Notes under the pieces: model-generated
What the model saw: the letters and a program-made list of their open reading frames with translations, nothing else
What the model was told of the DNA's origin: nothing
The model's database searches: none
Assembly: GCA_946807835.1 (NCBI GenBank)
Contig: OX327704.1
Coordinates: 5,394,001-5,458,000 of the forward strand
Reading direction: 5' to 3'
DNA: 64,000 nucleotides
Origin: Ailanthus altissimus
Taxonomy: Eukaryota > Streptophyta > Magnoliopsida > Sapindales > Simaroubaceae
Part shown: positions 1-11,495 of the stretch, piece after piece
Numbering within the stretch: position 1 is the first letter of the stretch
How the letters are laid out: each line of letters starts with the position of its first letter
Made by a program: the position numbers and the translations under genes

Positions 1-90
1 TGATTTTATTTTTCATTGCTTGAGGACGAGCAAATGGTTAAATTTGGGGGAGTTTGATAAGCGTAAATTATATCTATTATTTTTACTCCC
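1..90 (+). mobile_element. 3' end of an Athila-type Gypsy element: polypurine tract and LTR start
   Basis: The first 54 bases carry a 'cttgaggacgagcaa' stretch followed by AAATTTGGGGGAGTT, the polypurine tract layout found just before the 3' LTR of Athila-type Ty3/Gypsy elements. The LTR then starts TGATAAGCG at 55. Two other copies here start the same way: the solo LTR at 22,678 and, on the minus strand, the LTR ending at 52,532. Only about 36 bases of LTR remain before homology switches to a different LTR family near 91. The body of the element lies left of the window. Confidence 0.6.
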
Positions 91-1206
91 TCAGCTTAGA
101 TGGTCGACGCGTTGATTTGTATTTCTGTAACGTGTACGTGGGGCAATGTTCCCGGACTCATAGAATAGTTCCATTTGATGAATTGGGCGTGGACTTAGGA
201 GTCCTGCAATATTGAGTGTATTCATTGTGCACTGGAGCAGCGTACTAGATTAATTATTTAATCTAGTAATATCCATCATGAAAATGTGTACGTGTCTGTA
301 TTTAAGCGTTAAATACAATAATTAGTCAAAAATTGTTATTTACTAATTATATAATAATAAGGGTGCATTGTGGTCACTCGGTTGAGTTTACCTAAGTGTG
401 AAATTTGGTGAGACCCACTAAGGAGTAGACTTGATAACTATTTATGAGAGGCAAAAGGATAATTTTACACAATGATTATTTAATTATTAAATAATCATAA
501 AATCTCATTATAATATATTATTATGCCTATTAATTGTCATCCATTTAATTTTATTATATTATTATTTATTATAATATTATTATTTCTTTAGATGGTGGCC
601 AAGTGTTTTAATTTATATTATATAATATTATTATATATATATATATATATTTTTGAGATTGTGTGTGTATGCCGAGCGAAGAAGCAATTGAGAATTGCTT
701 CAAAACTTTCATTTTGTGTTGAAACAAAATAAAAGGGTGGCCGGCTATAGGAGAGCAAAAAGGGTGAAGAAATTATTTCTTTTCCTTAAATTTTAAGTGT
801 TGAAATTATGATTGATAATGTTCTCTTATTAGCCTAGCCATCAAATAACAACAAGCTATTATTTTATTAATCAAGAGTTGATTAGTCGTAAACATATAGC
901 TTAGTTTAAGTGTTAAACCTAATGCTGGATTGGGAACTGTTATTCTAACTTACCAAGCCTATCGAGTTGAGGACTAGAACTGCCAACAAGTTGGTCTCTA
1001 GGCAAACTCTCAGGATACACGTGTATAATATTACACGCTATGGTGATTTCTCAACCCTTGAAATATATTAATATGATTAATATATTATTTATTGTGTTTA
1101 TTGTATGATTTAATTATTTCGCAGCATTAAATATGTATAAGATACATATTTTATGCAATAAATACTATTGCACATGCATACACCCACGTATATTAGATTC
1201 CCGACA
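91..1206 (+). mobile_element. Truncated Copia-type LTR (GTGCTTACGTG family)
   Basis: Base by base this follows the complete solo LTR at 6442-8511, from about position 1030 of that LTR to its end. Shared landmarks are 'acgcgttgatttgta', 'gaattgggc', 'gagtttacc' and a 3' end reading ATTAGATTCCCGACA against ATTAGATCCCTGACA. The 5' half, with the diagnostic GTGCTTACGTG end, is missing. No PBS follows the 3' end, so this is an LTR fragment and not the start of an element. Confidence 0.75.
631..650. repeat. AT dinucleotide run
   Basis: Short (AT)n microsatellite inside the LTR fragment. The sister LTR has a similar AT run near 7978-8000. Confidence 0.8.
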
Positions 1207-1309
1207 GTTGTGGCTTCTAGAAGTGAGGGTAATTTAGACATTAAGTTGAGATATGATGCTGAAGAGTAGACCAAAGAGGTTTCCTCTTTAGAAGAAATAA
1301 AAGAGTTAT

Positions 1310-3847
1310 GAGGGATCAGGACCCTGGTGAGGCTTCCACTTCAGGGGTACAAAAGTTCTTGAGAATACCCTTGTTATGATAGTTCTGAAAGAGATGGGAA
1401 AAGAGGTCACCTTAGGGGATAAGGCAAGCCTTGATTTGGAGAGGAAGGAATTATTAGACAACCCTTTTTTGAGCTTGATGAGATTGAATATAAACTAGCC
1501 CTTAGGTACCAAAGATCCTATATAACTGAGGAGATCTTGAAACATCTCAGGCTTCGATACAATATCACAACCTTAATAATCCTTTGTGTCCCTAAGCTTG
1601 TCAATTTTTTAAGCTTTCCTAAGTAGGGTAAAGTAACTTTATACACGGAGTTCATTAAGGTTGGTCTTAGGCTCCCCATGCAATTGTAATTTGGGAAGAT
1701 GTTAGTTTACTTAGGGATTGCCTCATCCCAATCAGGTACCAATTATTAGCGGGTGTTATTAGGGATGTTTGTTTTATAGGAAAGGATATGTTAGTCTGAA
1801 TCCATCTTTCAAGAGTTTCGTACATGTACCAGTTAAACATAGTGTAACTTGGAACATAGGTTTTTACTGTTTCTCAAGCCAAGAGGCTTTTGTTTCGATT
1901 CAGAACATGCCTTCCACCAACAAATGGTAGAATGAGTTTTGGTTCTTTGTTGGAGAAGAGTGGGGTTAGAAAGTTCCTTGAACTTGAGGGGGATCTTGGT
2001 CTGTCCCAACTCAATTCTCCTTGGATATAGGTTATGTCTCTCTTTGTTACTTCTTGAGTTAATTGTTCTTATGCTTCCTTTAATTATTAGTGTCATAATT
2101 TTCTCTGTATTATTTTTGTAAGTAACTGTGCTACCAGGCCTAATATTCTGATACACATAGATCTTGAGTTAAAGCGACCTTTGCCCATGCTAACAGTTGC
2201 ACATGACTGTTAATTAAGAGAAGTGTAAAGTACGTGAACTTTATATTTGAGCTATCCCGTATCGTCCCCCAAAGAAGAAGTCATTTTTATCCATTTTCTG
2301 CACTTGGATTTATTCTCAATGTTGTTTTTTAATTTTATTGTTTATAGGGATGCAATGTTGTAGACGTGATCCAAGTCAAAGTAACCTCGTTAAGGTGATA
2401 TATGCTCGAGGTTAAAAATGGTGCCCAAATGACTAGATGCCCAATAGGGTACTTAACCATCTATTTGGCTCAAATGCCTTAAACTAGTTGGGAGCTTCTG
2501 CTTTGAGCTCTTCTGTGCAGGGGACCAAGGCAGAGGTCATGGACGTACGAGAGTGGGTATGGCTCCCCGAGGACTACCTAGAGGAAAAAAGGGCTATACA
2601 CATGCCCAGCCCCCTCAGGCCAAGACATGAAAAGATCGCAATTGCCCCTTTCAAGCTGATTGTTGCACAAACAACTTGAAATCCTTTACAAAGTGCTCAT
2701 CAAGTTTTAAAGGCTTAGAGTTCATGATATTTTTCTCAAAAACATTTGTAGCAGTTGGTTTTTGAGGCCTAGGTGATGGCCACACTTGTAGACCTAATTT
2801 CTAGTAGATGCACAACTAGAGTATTTTATACTGCTATTGTGATAAGAGGAACGATATATAGATGCCGATAGAGCCAAGATGATAGTTGATTGAAACCCAA
2901 TTATTGTAGTTCACTTTGGCTTAGGGATTTTGTTTGATGTGAGTTATATTATCCTTTTTTCTTTCTCTCTCTCTCTCTCTCTTTATTTTAGAGTTTTCTA
3001 TTCAGGATATTAACCTCTCTATATTGTAAGTGGCCTATGCCTTTGCTAGGTTTCATATGGACATCATTCGAAAGCTACTTAGTGTCCAATAGTTTGAGGA
3101 GAACTTGGTAAAGGTAAGGCATGAGGTTTAATAAGTCTAAGATAAATAAAAAGACCTAAGGGCTCAAGTTGAGGCAACAGAAACAAAAAATGGAAGAGGT
3201 TGAAAGTAAGGTCTTAAAGTTAGAAAGGAAAAAAGTTATGTTGGAATAAAAGGCTATTGCTTTGTTGGCAGCTATTAAGGTGTGTGTTTGAACTAACTTA
3301 GTAGAATGGACCTATAAAGGCTAAGATTATTGAGACATGACATGAGCTTGAATCTCTTGAACATGTCAGTAAGGAAATGGCTGAAGAGATTAAGGAGTTA
3401 ACTTTGGAAGTAGATGGTGCCTATGCAGAGGGCCAAGGTAAATGATGGCATTCCAGAGTGTTGGAAGGTTTCTCGAGGTGTGTCAGGCTCTTCGAAGAGC
3501 ATTACCCTAACCTCAATCTCTAATGGCTAAGAAGCATAGTGAGTTATCGCCCCGAGGTTGACTAAACTTGGAAGGTCACTGTTGGCCCTATTAGTCTTGT
3601 TGCTGAACCTTCCCAGGATGTTGCCTTATCCTCCCAAGATGTTGCCCTCCCTGAGGCGGTTCTTAAAAAAACTATAATATTAGTTCCTTTTCCTGCCTCT
3701 AGCATGCCTGATTCGGTTATTGATGTTCCCCTTGTTGACAAGGTTCTCTTTGTTGATGTGCCACCTACTGAGGATGTGGTTATCTTGGATGCTAAGGACT
3801 TTGTCGCTCATGCTGCCTATATCTTTTCTTTTCTATTTTTCTTTTGA
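1310..3847 (+). pseudogene. Tat-lineage antisense ORF relic ('putative gypsy type transposon' PF04195-like)
   Basis: A broken coding region runs on the + strand, opposite to the neighbouring pol (4803-10,257). From about 1440 one frame reads FFELDEIEYKLALRYQRSY, then VTLYTEFIKVGLRLPMQL and MLVYLGIASSQSG; near 1840-1960 comes an aromatic-rich stretch with MPSTNKW and FFVGEEWG. This order resembles the PF04195 domain of plant Gypsy-associated ORFs. A Lys/Glu-rich coiled-coil-like stretch (MEEVESKVLKLERKK) lies near 3190, and an acidic tail (VPLVDKVLFVDVPPTEDVV) ends at a stop at 3845-3847. Several stops replace Trp or Gln. Tat-lineage elements are known to carry an extra ORF antisense to pol between pol and the 3' LTR, which fits this position. 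Its function is not established. Confidence 0.6.
2965..2982. repeat. CT dinucleotide run
   Basis: Short (CT)n microsatellite within the decayed antisense ORF region, possibly in a former intron or low-complexity insertion. Confidence 0.8.
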
Positions 3848-4269
3848 CAGGTTGGAATGCCTTTTGAACAATTTTTCCTTTGCGCAGTTATGCCTTCTTT
3901 GAACGATATTTTTCACTGGATAATATGTAAATTTCTTTTTACTTTACCTAAGCTACTCCATTTGATTTTGTTTTGCTTATAATTCTTTGTTTACTTGAGG
4001 TGTTTTTGCTTGGATTTTATTTGAAATCTCACTTCTCAGAACGTTATGACTTGCTCTTACGTATTATTTCGTGTATTTTACTATGTGCAGCCTTGGACAA
4101 TGTGCATCTAATTTAGGTCTTTAGGGTAACCTATCCTGATGGGGCTTCAGGGTCAGAGTAGCCTCAAGCCTCTGCCTTAAATTTGCTTGAAACCTATATG
4201 TTGGAAATTCTTTCTTTATTCAAAGAATGCTTAGGACTTATAGTCAATTTATAGAAAATTCTTGTCATA

Positions 4270-4665
4270 AGGGTTGATTTTTAAGTTAGTCCTTGTCCAT
4301 AAGGGGGCTAATGTTGTTCAAGAAGGGGAGGCTAAAGTTTATTAAGTATAATCCCTGCTTATGAGAGGTTAGGTCTTCTTACTTAAAGCGATCTTTGACC
4401 CCAAGGTAACTAGGTATGCTTAATATAATCCCTGCTAATAGGGGAGGCCAAGGTCTTCTAAGTATAATCCTGCCCATTGGGGAGGGTAGGGTCTTCTTAC
4501 TTAGCAATCCCTGCCTTTGAGGGAGCTAGGGTCTGCTTAATTATTCCAATTCGTAAGGGGGTTAGGGTCTTCTTACTTAAAGCGATCTCTGCTTTTGAGT
4601 GAGCTAGGGTTTGCTTAATATAATCTTTGTCAGTAAAGGGGCTAGGATCTTTTTTAAGATAGTAA
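4270..4665 (+). repeat. Degenerate tandem array, about 40-bp units
   Basis: Units of roughly 38-42 bp recur about nine times. Each contains variants of 'ataatccctgcc', a G-rich 'aggggaggcta' and 'ggtcttcttacttaa'. The array lies between the end of the antisense ORF and the end of pol. The + strand Tat element at 36,798-38,640 has an unrelated array in the same relative place, so an array here seems to be part of Tat architecture. The units are too degenerate to give a consensus by eye. Confidence 0.75.
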
Positions 4666-4802
4666 AATCAGATGTCAAAGATGTTTGGACTAGACTTTTA
4701 TTTATTCAAAAAACATAGTCATGCTTTTTATAATATGAAAATAATTTTCCACGCTGCTTACATTTAGAGAAGAAATTAATGTACTTGAAGAAAACAGATT
4801 AT

Positions 4803-6441
4803 TCAGAGGTAGTACTTTTTAAGAAGCTCGGCATTCTATAATTTTCTTACCATCCTGAAATCAGCATGCTGGAGCTCAGATGCCCTAGGTCGAATCCTCT
4901 TAATGATCTTGTAAGGCTGTTCCCATATTGGGTTAAGGACTTCATCTACTAAATCCCAAGTATTTGAGAGGACTTTTTTAAGTATTAAGTCCATTTCTAG
5001 GAATTTGCATGTTAGGATCTTCTTATCGTAATACTGAGTCACTTTTGTTGGTAGACTGTAACCCTGACTTGTGCTATTTCCCTCTTTTATTTAGATAGGT
5101 TTATACTCCCCCTAATTAGTCTCTCATTTACGTCCAAAGGATGTAGAAAACGAGGTTTCTTTATAGTAATTTTTTGCTAGTGGTTCTGAGTGCTCAGAAG
5201 ACTCCATATAACTCTTTAACTCATCCTCTCATCTTCTTAGTTAGCTTCTTCTTGAGCAGCTTTTTGATAATGTTGTTGAAGGATTCAACTTTCTCGTTTG
5301 TTTTTAGGTGAGCCAGAGAAGTAAATTATAGTTCTATTATTTACTATTTGCAAAAGCCTTTGAAATTATTATTGTTGAATTGTTTTCCATGGCCTATCAT
5401 AATTGTCTGTGGTACCTTGAATTTACAAATCAAGTTTTTCCATATAAAGGCTCGAGCCATCTTTTCAGTTATGTAAGATAGCGCCTTAACCTCGACCCAC
5501 TTTATAAAATAATTTACAACAACAATGGTATATTTGGTGGAACCTGTTCCTTGGGGTAGGTCTAGCCCCCATTGAGTAAAATACCAGGGTCCCGACATAG
5601 TGTTTAATTTATAGCGTGGAGTTTGAATGTTGTTTGCATACCTCTGAAGCATTACACCTCTTGATAAACTCCTTTACATCCTGAAGCATGATGGGCAATA
5701 GAATCTCATTTTAAAAAATTCGTAGACTAGAGCTAGCCTTAAATAATTTTCACATATCCCTTTGTGACCTACCCTGAAGGTGTACTCTGCCTCTTCAAGA
5801 CCTAAACACCTCATATACGAATGGAAAAATCCTCCCTAGTATAACACCCCATTAATTAATATATATTAGGCACCTTATACTGAAGTTTTCAAGCTTCTTG
5901 CTTATTATGTGGTAAGGGCTTCGGTTGCTATATATTCTCTAATGGGGTCCATCCAACTGGGCTAAGGAGTCGATTTACATTAATCATTTGGTCTCTTAAA
6001 TGCTCAGACTGCTATAAGATCTAAGGGTCTTGATTGGGTAATCGTTCTTCTTTATTGGAGGTCAGGCGTGCCAAGATATCGACTTGGTGATTTTCTACCT
6101 TGGAATTAACTAGATCTTTATTTCTTTAAACTGATCCATAAATATCTGAACCTGCTTAAGGCATGAAACCGTGTTTTCCATTCGAGCTTCAAACTCTTAG
6201 TTGACATAATTGAAGATTAATTGAGAATCGCTCTTTATTAGGATTACTTTAGCTAAGAGGGCTTGAGTAACTCCCAGTCTAGTAAACAGAGACTCGTACT
6301 CAGCTTTATTATTTTGAGGGTCAGGAACCCAAATCGAACGATATTATATACTTCATCACCTTTAGGATTGATAAGTACTATCCTTACTTTGTACGCTTGT
6401 GAATTGGATGCTCTGTCTATGTAGAGATTCCAGGTTAGACT
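4803..6441 (-). pseudogene. Tat-type Gypsy pol, C-terminal half: RNase H and integrase
   Basis: Read on the minus strand. RNase H starts right at the LTR junction (WNLYIDRASNSQ at about 6430-6395, where the family has W-LYVDGASN). A decayed HHCC zinc-finger region spans about 5960-5650. The integrase core lies at 5652-5344 (FTQWGLDLPQG, FIKWVEVKALSYITEKMAR). The second catalytic Asp is lost: the IVSDNG motif reads IMIGHG. The C-terminal region (5042-4836) includes YDKKILTCKF and PIWEQPYKIIKRIRP and ends near KKYYL with a stop at 4803-4805. The other half of pol resumes at 8512 beyond the inserted LTR. The product would be inactive. Confidence 0.8.
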
Positions 6442-8511
6442 TGTTAGGGTCGGTGCTTACGTGCCATCCCAGAATGTACATATACTTGTGTATTTATAAA
6501 AGTGTAATTCTTATTAAATCACTAATACCTATTAATATGATATTATGCAATGTAAAATTACAGATATTATACGATCTGAAGGAGTTTAGATCAGATCTAA
6601 AAGAGTTTAGATCAGGGCTCATAGTTAGCCACGCTGAGAGATATAAATGCTAAATGTTAGCACAGTTAAGTGGTAGCTGGTTATAATACTTAGCGAAGAT
6701 CTAAGAGTTGGAGCCTTATTTGTAATAGTACATACACTTGGGGAATATACTAGTAATTGTATAGTGTAAGAGTTAAAATAAGGTGCTAGAAAATGTCAGT
6801 TGTGCAAGTGTGTTCTCAAATAATTGTCTCTAATATATTTCTGCCGATGCAGGTCTGTCGGTGGATACTTTTAATATAGATCAACATATGTCATACTTAT
6901 AAGGTATAGATAGTTGTTCCTAGCCGACTGTGAGCTTGGAGCTCGTATTGATATATGGGTATCCAGTTAGAACTGGTTATGGGACAAACTCATGAAGACC
7001 TCCGATAGACACCCTATGTAAGCCGTCAACGGAGGGTCCTCTTGAGTTGAGTAGTATACGCGGTCCTTTGACCTGAGTGCCACGGTGGGCTTGTAAATGA
7101 TCCACCATACTTTGGTTTCACTTATATCACAGATCTTTCATGGTGTGACCGCTGGGTGTCGCTGGGTATGGTCCAATGTTTATGGAGTCCAGTTTGTATA
7201 AATATATGATCTGTTAGCTCACATAGGGAGTTTAATATCCAGATGCTTCGAGACTCTATCTCAGAAAGTCTTATGGCCACAAATATTTATCCCAGGAAAG
7301 AGTTTCGCCGGGGTAAAATAATATGGTAAAAGAGTTTACACATATTGTTCGGTGAGATACAAGTTTGGAGATAAGATATGGATGAGCACATGAGGATTTG
7401 AAGGTGATAATCTATATCCCCGCATATCCAGGGTATCATGACGGAAGGACTATACATATGCGTTGTAACCTCAAATTGTATGGTTCAACGCGCTGATTTG
7501 TATATCCGTGATGTGCACGTTGAGCAATGTTCACGAACTCATGAAATAGTTTCATTTGATGAATTGGGCATGAACCTAAGGAGTCTCGCGATATGGAGTG
7601 TACTCATTATGCATCAGGGTAGCGTGCCGAATTAAATTGTTTAATCCAGCAATATCCAACACTACTATAGGAATGCGTGCGTGTCTGTATTTAAGTGTTA
7701 AATACAACAATTAGTCAATAATTATTATTTACTAATTGTATAATGACATGTGGTGCATTGTAAACCCTCGGTTGAGTTTACCCAAGTGTGAGATCTAGTG
7801 AGACCCATTAAAGGGTAGATTTGGAAACTATTTATGAGGGGTAAAATAGTCATTTTACACTTTGATTATTTAATTGTTAAATAATCAAAATATCTCATTA
7901 TTATATATTATTATATATTTAATATTATTTTATTTAGGTGCCAAATAGTTGGCACCCATTATTATTATTAATATTATATATATATATATTATATTATATA
8001 TATGAGATGTGTGTGCAAATGTGATGGTATGTATTTGGCCGAGAGAAGGAAATGGAAAAGAAGAGAAAAAGAAATGGAACCAAAGAGGAAGAAGAAGAAA
8101 AAATGAAAAAATAAAATTGTTTCATTTTTCTCTATGGTTCCAATTGAAGTAATTGTGAATTGTTTTAAATTTCATTTTCTATCCTTTTAGAGAAAATGAT
8201 AAAAATACACCACCGGCCATTTTGAGATTAAGAGTTAATTCCGTGCTGGATATAGGACTGCTATTCTAGCTCACCAAGCCTACCGTGTTGGTGACTAGAA
8301 CTTCCCATGAGTTGGTCTCCATGTGGACTCCGAGAAAATACGTGTATAACGTTACACGTTCAAGTGAGTTCTCAACACTACTAATATATTTATTTATTGT
8401 GTTTACTGTATAATTTATGCTTCCGCCATATTTAAATTCGTATATGATACGTATTTTAGGCAATAGACACAATTGCACATGCATACACCCATATATATTA
8501 GATCCCTGACA
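6442..8511 (+). mobile_element. Complete solo LTR of a Copia-type family, target duplication AGACT
   Basis: The 2,070-bp element starts TGTTAGGGTCGGTGCTTACG and ends AGATCCCTGACA. It is flanked by perfect 5-bp direct repeats AGACT (6437-6441 and 8512-8516). The ends match the LTRs of the Copia element at 13,551-25,797, which assigns the family. It carries no PBS, coding sequence or second LTR, so it is a solo LTR left by LTR-LTR recombination. It lies antisense inside the RNase H of a Tat pol: RT sequence ends on its right and RNase H continues on its left. Confidence 0.9.
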
Positions 8512-10257
8512 AGACTTTCCCCTACCTGCTCCTCTAAGGTCTCTTTTAGAATGGGCATTTAGCATCGTTTCCCTCGAAGTACATCAACCAAAAATTCTTA
8601 CTAGGGCCCAACCTTTAATGGTCGTTCTTGGCTTATATTGTAAGTCAAACTTGCTCAGTTCGATTACTTATTTGACCAGGCATCCCAAAAGGTCAAACTT
8701 GTGCAAATGGTTGGTCGGTGATCACTAATACAATATGCGCTTAGAAATAAAGGCACAATTTTTGCCTTGATATATCCAAAGTTATGGCTAATTTTTTTCC
8801 AAGAGAGTATCGATTTTTCTGACTCAGTGAAGGACTTGTTGGCAAAGTACACTAGCCTCTAAACCCCTACTTGAGTAGACACCTTAAGGTATATGATTAG
8901 TTGGTTCTTTGTAGTTGAAACAACAAAGTGGACAGACTGTGCGAGGTAGGCCTTAAGCTGTTGGATCACATTTTCTCACTATTGGGTCCATTTATTTTTC
9001 TCCATCCTTTTGATGGCAAAAAAAAACTCAAAACACTTATCCATTACTCTATAGATGAATTCATTGAGGATTGCTATTGTCTATCAATTGCTGAATTTCC
9101 TTCACCGTTCTTAGGGATTTCATTTCTAGGATAGCTCGATCTTATCGGGGTTTGCTTCGATCCCTCTTGTGTTGACCTTAAACTTGAGACACTTTCCCAA
9201 CTTCACCTTAAAGGTACACTTTTATGGGTTCAGCTTCATGTTATGCTCCCTCAATATCTCAAAGATTTCTTTCAAATGTCCTATATGGTCCTTCGACTTG
9301 ATTGATTTTGCAATCATGTCACTCATATATACCTCTATGCTTTTTCTTATTATGGGCTTACATAATTTGTTTACTAACCTTTGGTATGTGGCCTTAACAT
9401 TCTTGAGGCTGAACGACATTAATTTATAGTAGTAAGTGCCTTGGTGGGTGACGAATGAGGTTTTCTCTCGGTTGAGATAAAACATCTTGATCTAATTATA
9501 CCATAAGAATGCATTTATAAAGTTGAGGAGAAAACTATCATTTAGGCATTCTTTATTTAAATCGGTGAAATCGATGCACATTCTCCATTTTTTGTTGGCC
9601 TTTTTGACCATTACTACATTAGCAAGTCACTTAGGATAATTGACCTCAATTGTGAATCTTGCAACTAACAATTTTTTAATTTTGCTTACCACTACCTTAA
9701 TCCTCTTTTGGTTAAAAATTCTCATTTTCTATTTAAAAGGTTTAAAGGATGTGTTAAAAGTTAAGACATAAGACACCAGGGATGGATCTGTTCCTAATAT
9801 GCCCTTGTGGTACCATGGAAAGATATCTGAGAACTCTTTCACCAAAGCAACAAGACCTTCCTTGACCTTTGGCTCTAACTATGAGATGCCCTTTGTCTTA
9901 ATGGAAGTTCCACCTCTTCATCTAGTCGCGTTGGTCTCAGGGAATTATTATGGCGAGGGGTTTGGTGAGCAAGCTTTGACTTTTATAGCTTTGAAGATGA
10001 CTTTTAAAAAGGTTGTCAAGAAGACAAACCTATTGATTTTAACTACTTGAGGTCAAGCCTCTAACACCCTATTTCTCTGATGGTTTTTTTTTTGTCGATC
10101 CATTTGCGGATATTAATAATCCATGGTAGAGTTTTATCTCTCCTCCTCTTGAGATATCTCCTTTATATGGATCTCATTCTTTTTATATTCCGATGATATA
10201 CCTTTTTCTAGATGGTGTGCTACAACCGCCCTTTTTACTTTTTTTTCTTCTTCGATG
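8512..10257 (-). pseudogene. Tat-type Gypsy pol, N-terminal half: reverse transcriptase
   Basis: Read on the minus strand. Reverse transcriptase begins near 9720 with FTIEVNYPKWLANVVMVKK and KWRMCIDFTDLNKEC. From 9485 it continues as KTSFVTHQGTYYYKLMSFSL, ATYQRLVNKL and IEVYMSDMIAKS. The catalytic YVDD box reads YMSD, so an essential Asp is gone. The connection to RNase H (about 8900-8512) is frameshifted and ends at the inserted LTR. Upstream, 10,257-9720 is a Lys/Glu-rich linker (ISSEYKKNEIHIKEISQEEE) of no assigned function. Protease and gag are absent because a truncated LTR abuts at 10,258. Confidence 0.8.
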
Positions 10258-11495
10258 GCAATAAGTTCATGGTCAAATACATAAAGATTTGACAATGAGG
10301 ATCCATGTCTCTGCTTTTTTAGGATATATGTGACAGAAGAACTATACAAATATAGTTAACCTCATTTTGTATAGTTCAACGCTTTATTCTGTTGTATCCA
10401 TAATATATGTGTAGAGCAATATTCACAAACTTATAAAAATATTTCATAAAATAAATAAGTGTGAATTTAAAAAATCTTATAATATAAAATATATTCGTTG
10501 AGCATTAAGATAATACTAAGATAATAATTAGGGTCAAAGAATTCAATTAAGAAATTAATAAACAAAAATAATTTTAACATCTATAAAAAAAAGGCGCTTA
10601 TTAAATTTAACACGTGTCAAATATATAAATGTTAGAATTCAACCGTATTCATTTAATTAAACTAACATAACCTTTATGAGAAAGGTTTTGATTTAAGCTG
10701 GTTTAAAGGGTGACAAATGTCTCTTTTTCATTAAACAATTAAATTGCCATTAGATGGTTAAGGATATGGACGGCAACATATGTATAGCCATAAAGGCAAT
10801 TGATTTTTGAATGATTTTAAAAAGTATTTGGTGTTTTTTTTTTTTTTTTTTGCCATTAACAAATGCTTGACGGTCAAGTGTTTTCTTAATATATTGACAT
10901 TTGTCAAATATATATTGGTTATGCAATTTGCATTTTGGTGGAGAAATTCTTTGTCAACACATAAAAAAAGAGATTCGGCCATATGAATCAGGCTTTTATT
11001 TTTTATTTTTTATTCTTTGTAAATAAAAGCAAGCAAAGATCGAGAAAGACTGGAAAAGAGATAGGAAAAAGAAAGAAAGCTTAAGCTTTAAGGTTCCTAT
11101 AAGTAAATCCTATTATAAGTTCTCATTTTAGAGTTTTAAGCCCATCGTAGTTAAAATTTGAATTTAATTAACAACACACTTTATGGTAAATTTCAGAATG
11201 ACAAAGATTTTCTTCAATTATTATTTTTATAGTAGAATTATTATATATGTACATGTAAGAGTGATATGAGTTAATTATTTATAATATTTTTATATTTTAA
11301 ATTTAATATTTGTTCATCTAAAATTAGATTAGTTAATTTTTTTATATATTTTATTATTATTTTATAATTTTAGAGTTAATGAGACAAATGAAATGAAAAT
11401 CTAATAATTACAAAGTAAAAATATCAAATTTATTATAATAATTATAAACAATGACATGTAAATAGTGATCATACTATAATAATTTCACTACAGTA
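10258..11495 (+). mobile_element. 5'-truncated Copia-type LTR with the long 3' variant
   Basis: Homology to the 3' LTR at 20,096 begins about 850 bp into that LTR ('catggtcaaatacataaag') and runs to 'tatatgtacatg' at 11,255. From 11,256 it continues into an AT-rich tail ('agtgatatgagttaatta') that is also present at 21,941-22,190 but missing from the 5' LTR at 13,551. The copy lacks both terminal motifs and lies against the truncated Tat pol. Confidence 0.75.
10838..10851. repeat. Poly-T run
   Basis: A homopolymer T run inside the LTR fragment, replacing a shorter T-rich stretch in sister copies. Confidence 0.7.

Noticed and set aside
1833..2156. 107-codon minus-strand open frame
   Set aside because: It is opposite to the better supported PF04195-like coding relic and has no recognisable motif.
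8266..8565. 99-codon minus-strand open frame
   Set aside because: It spans the 3' end of the solo LTR and its target duplication, so it is a chance joining.
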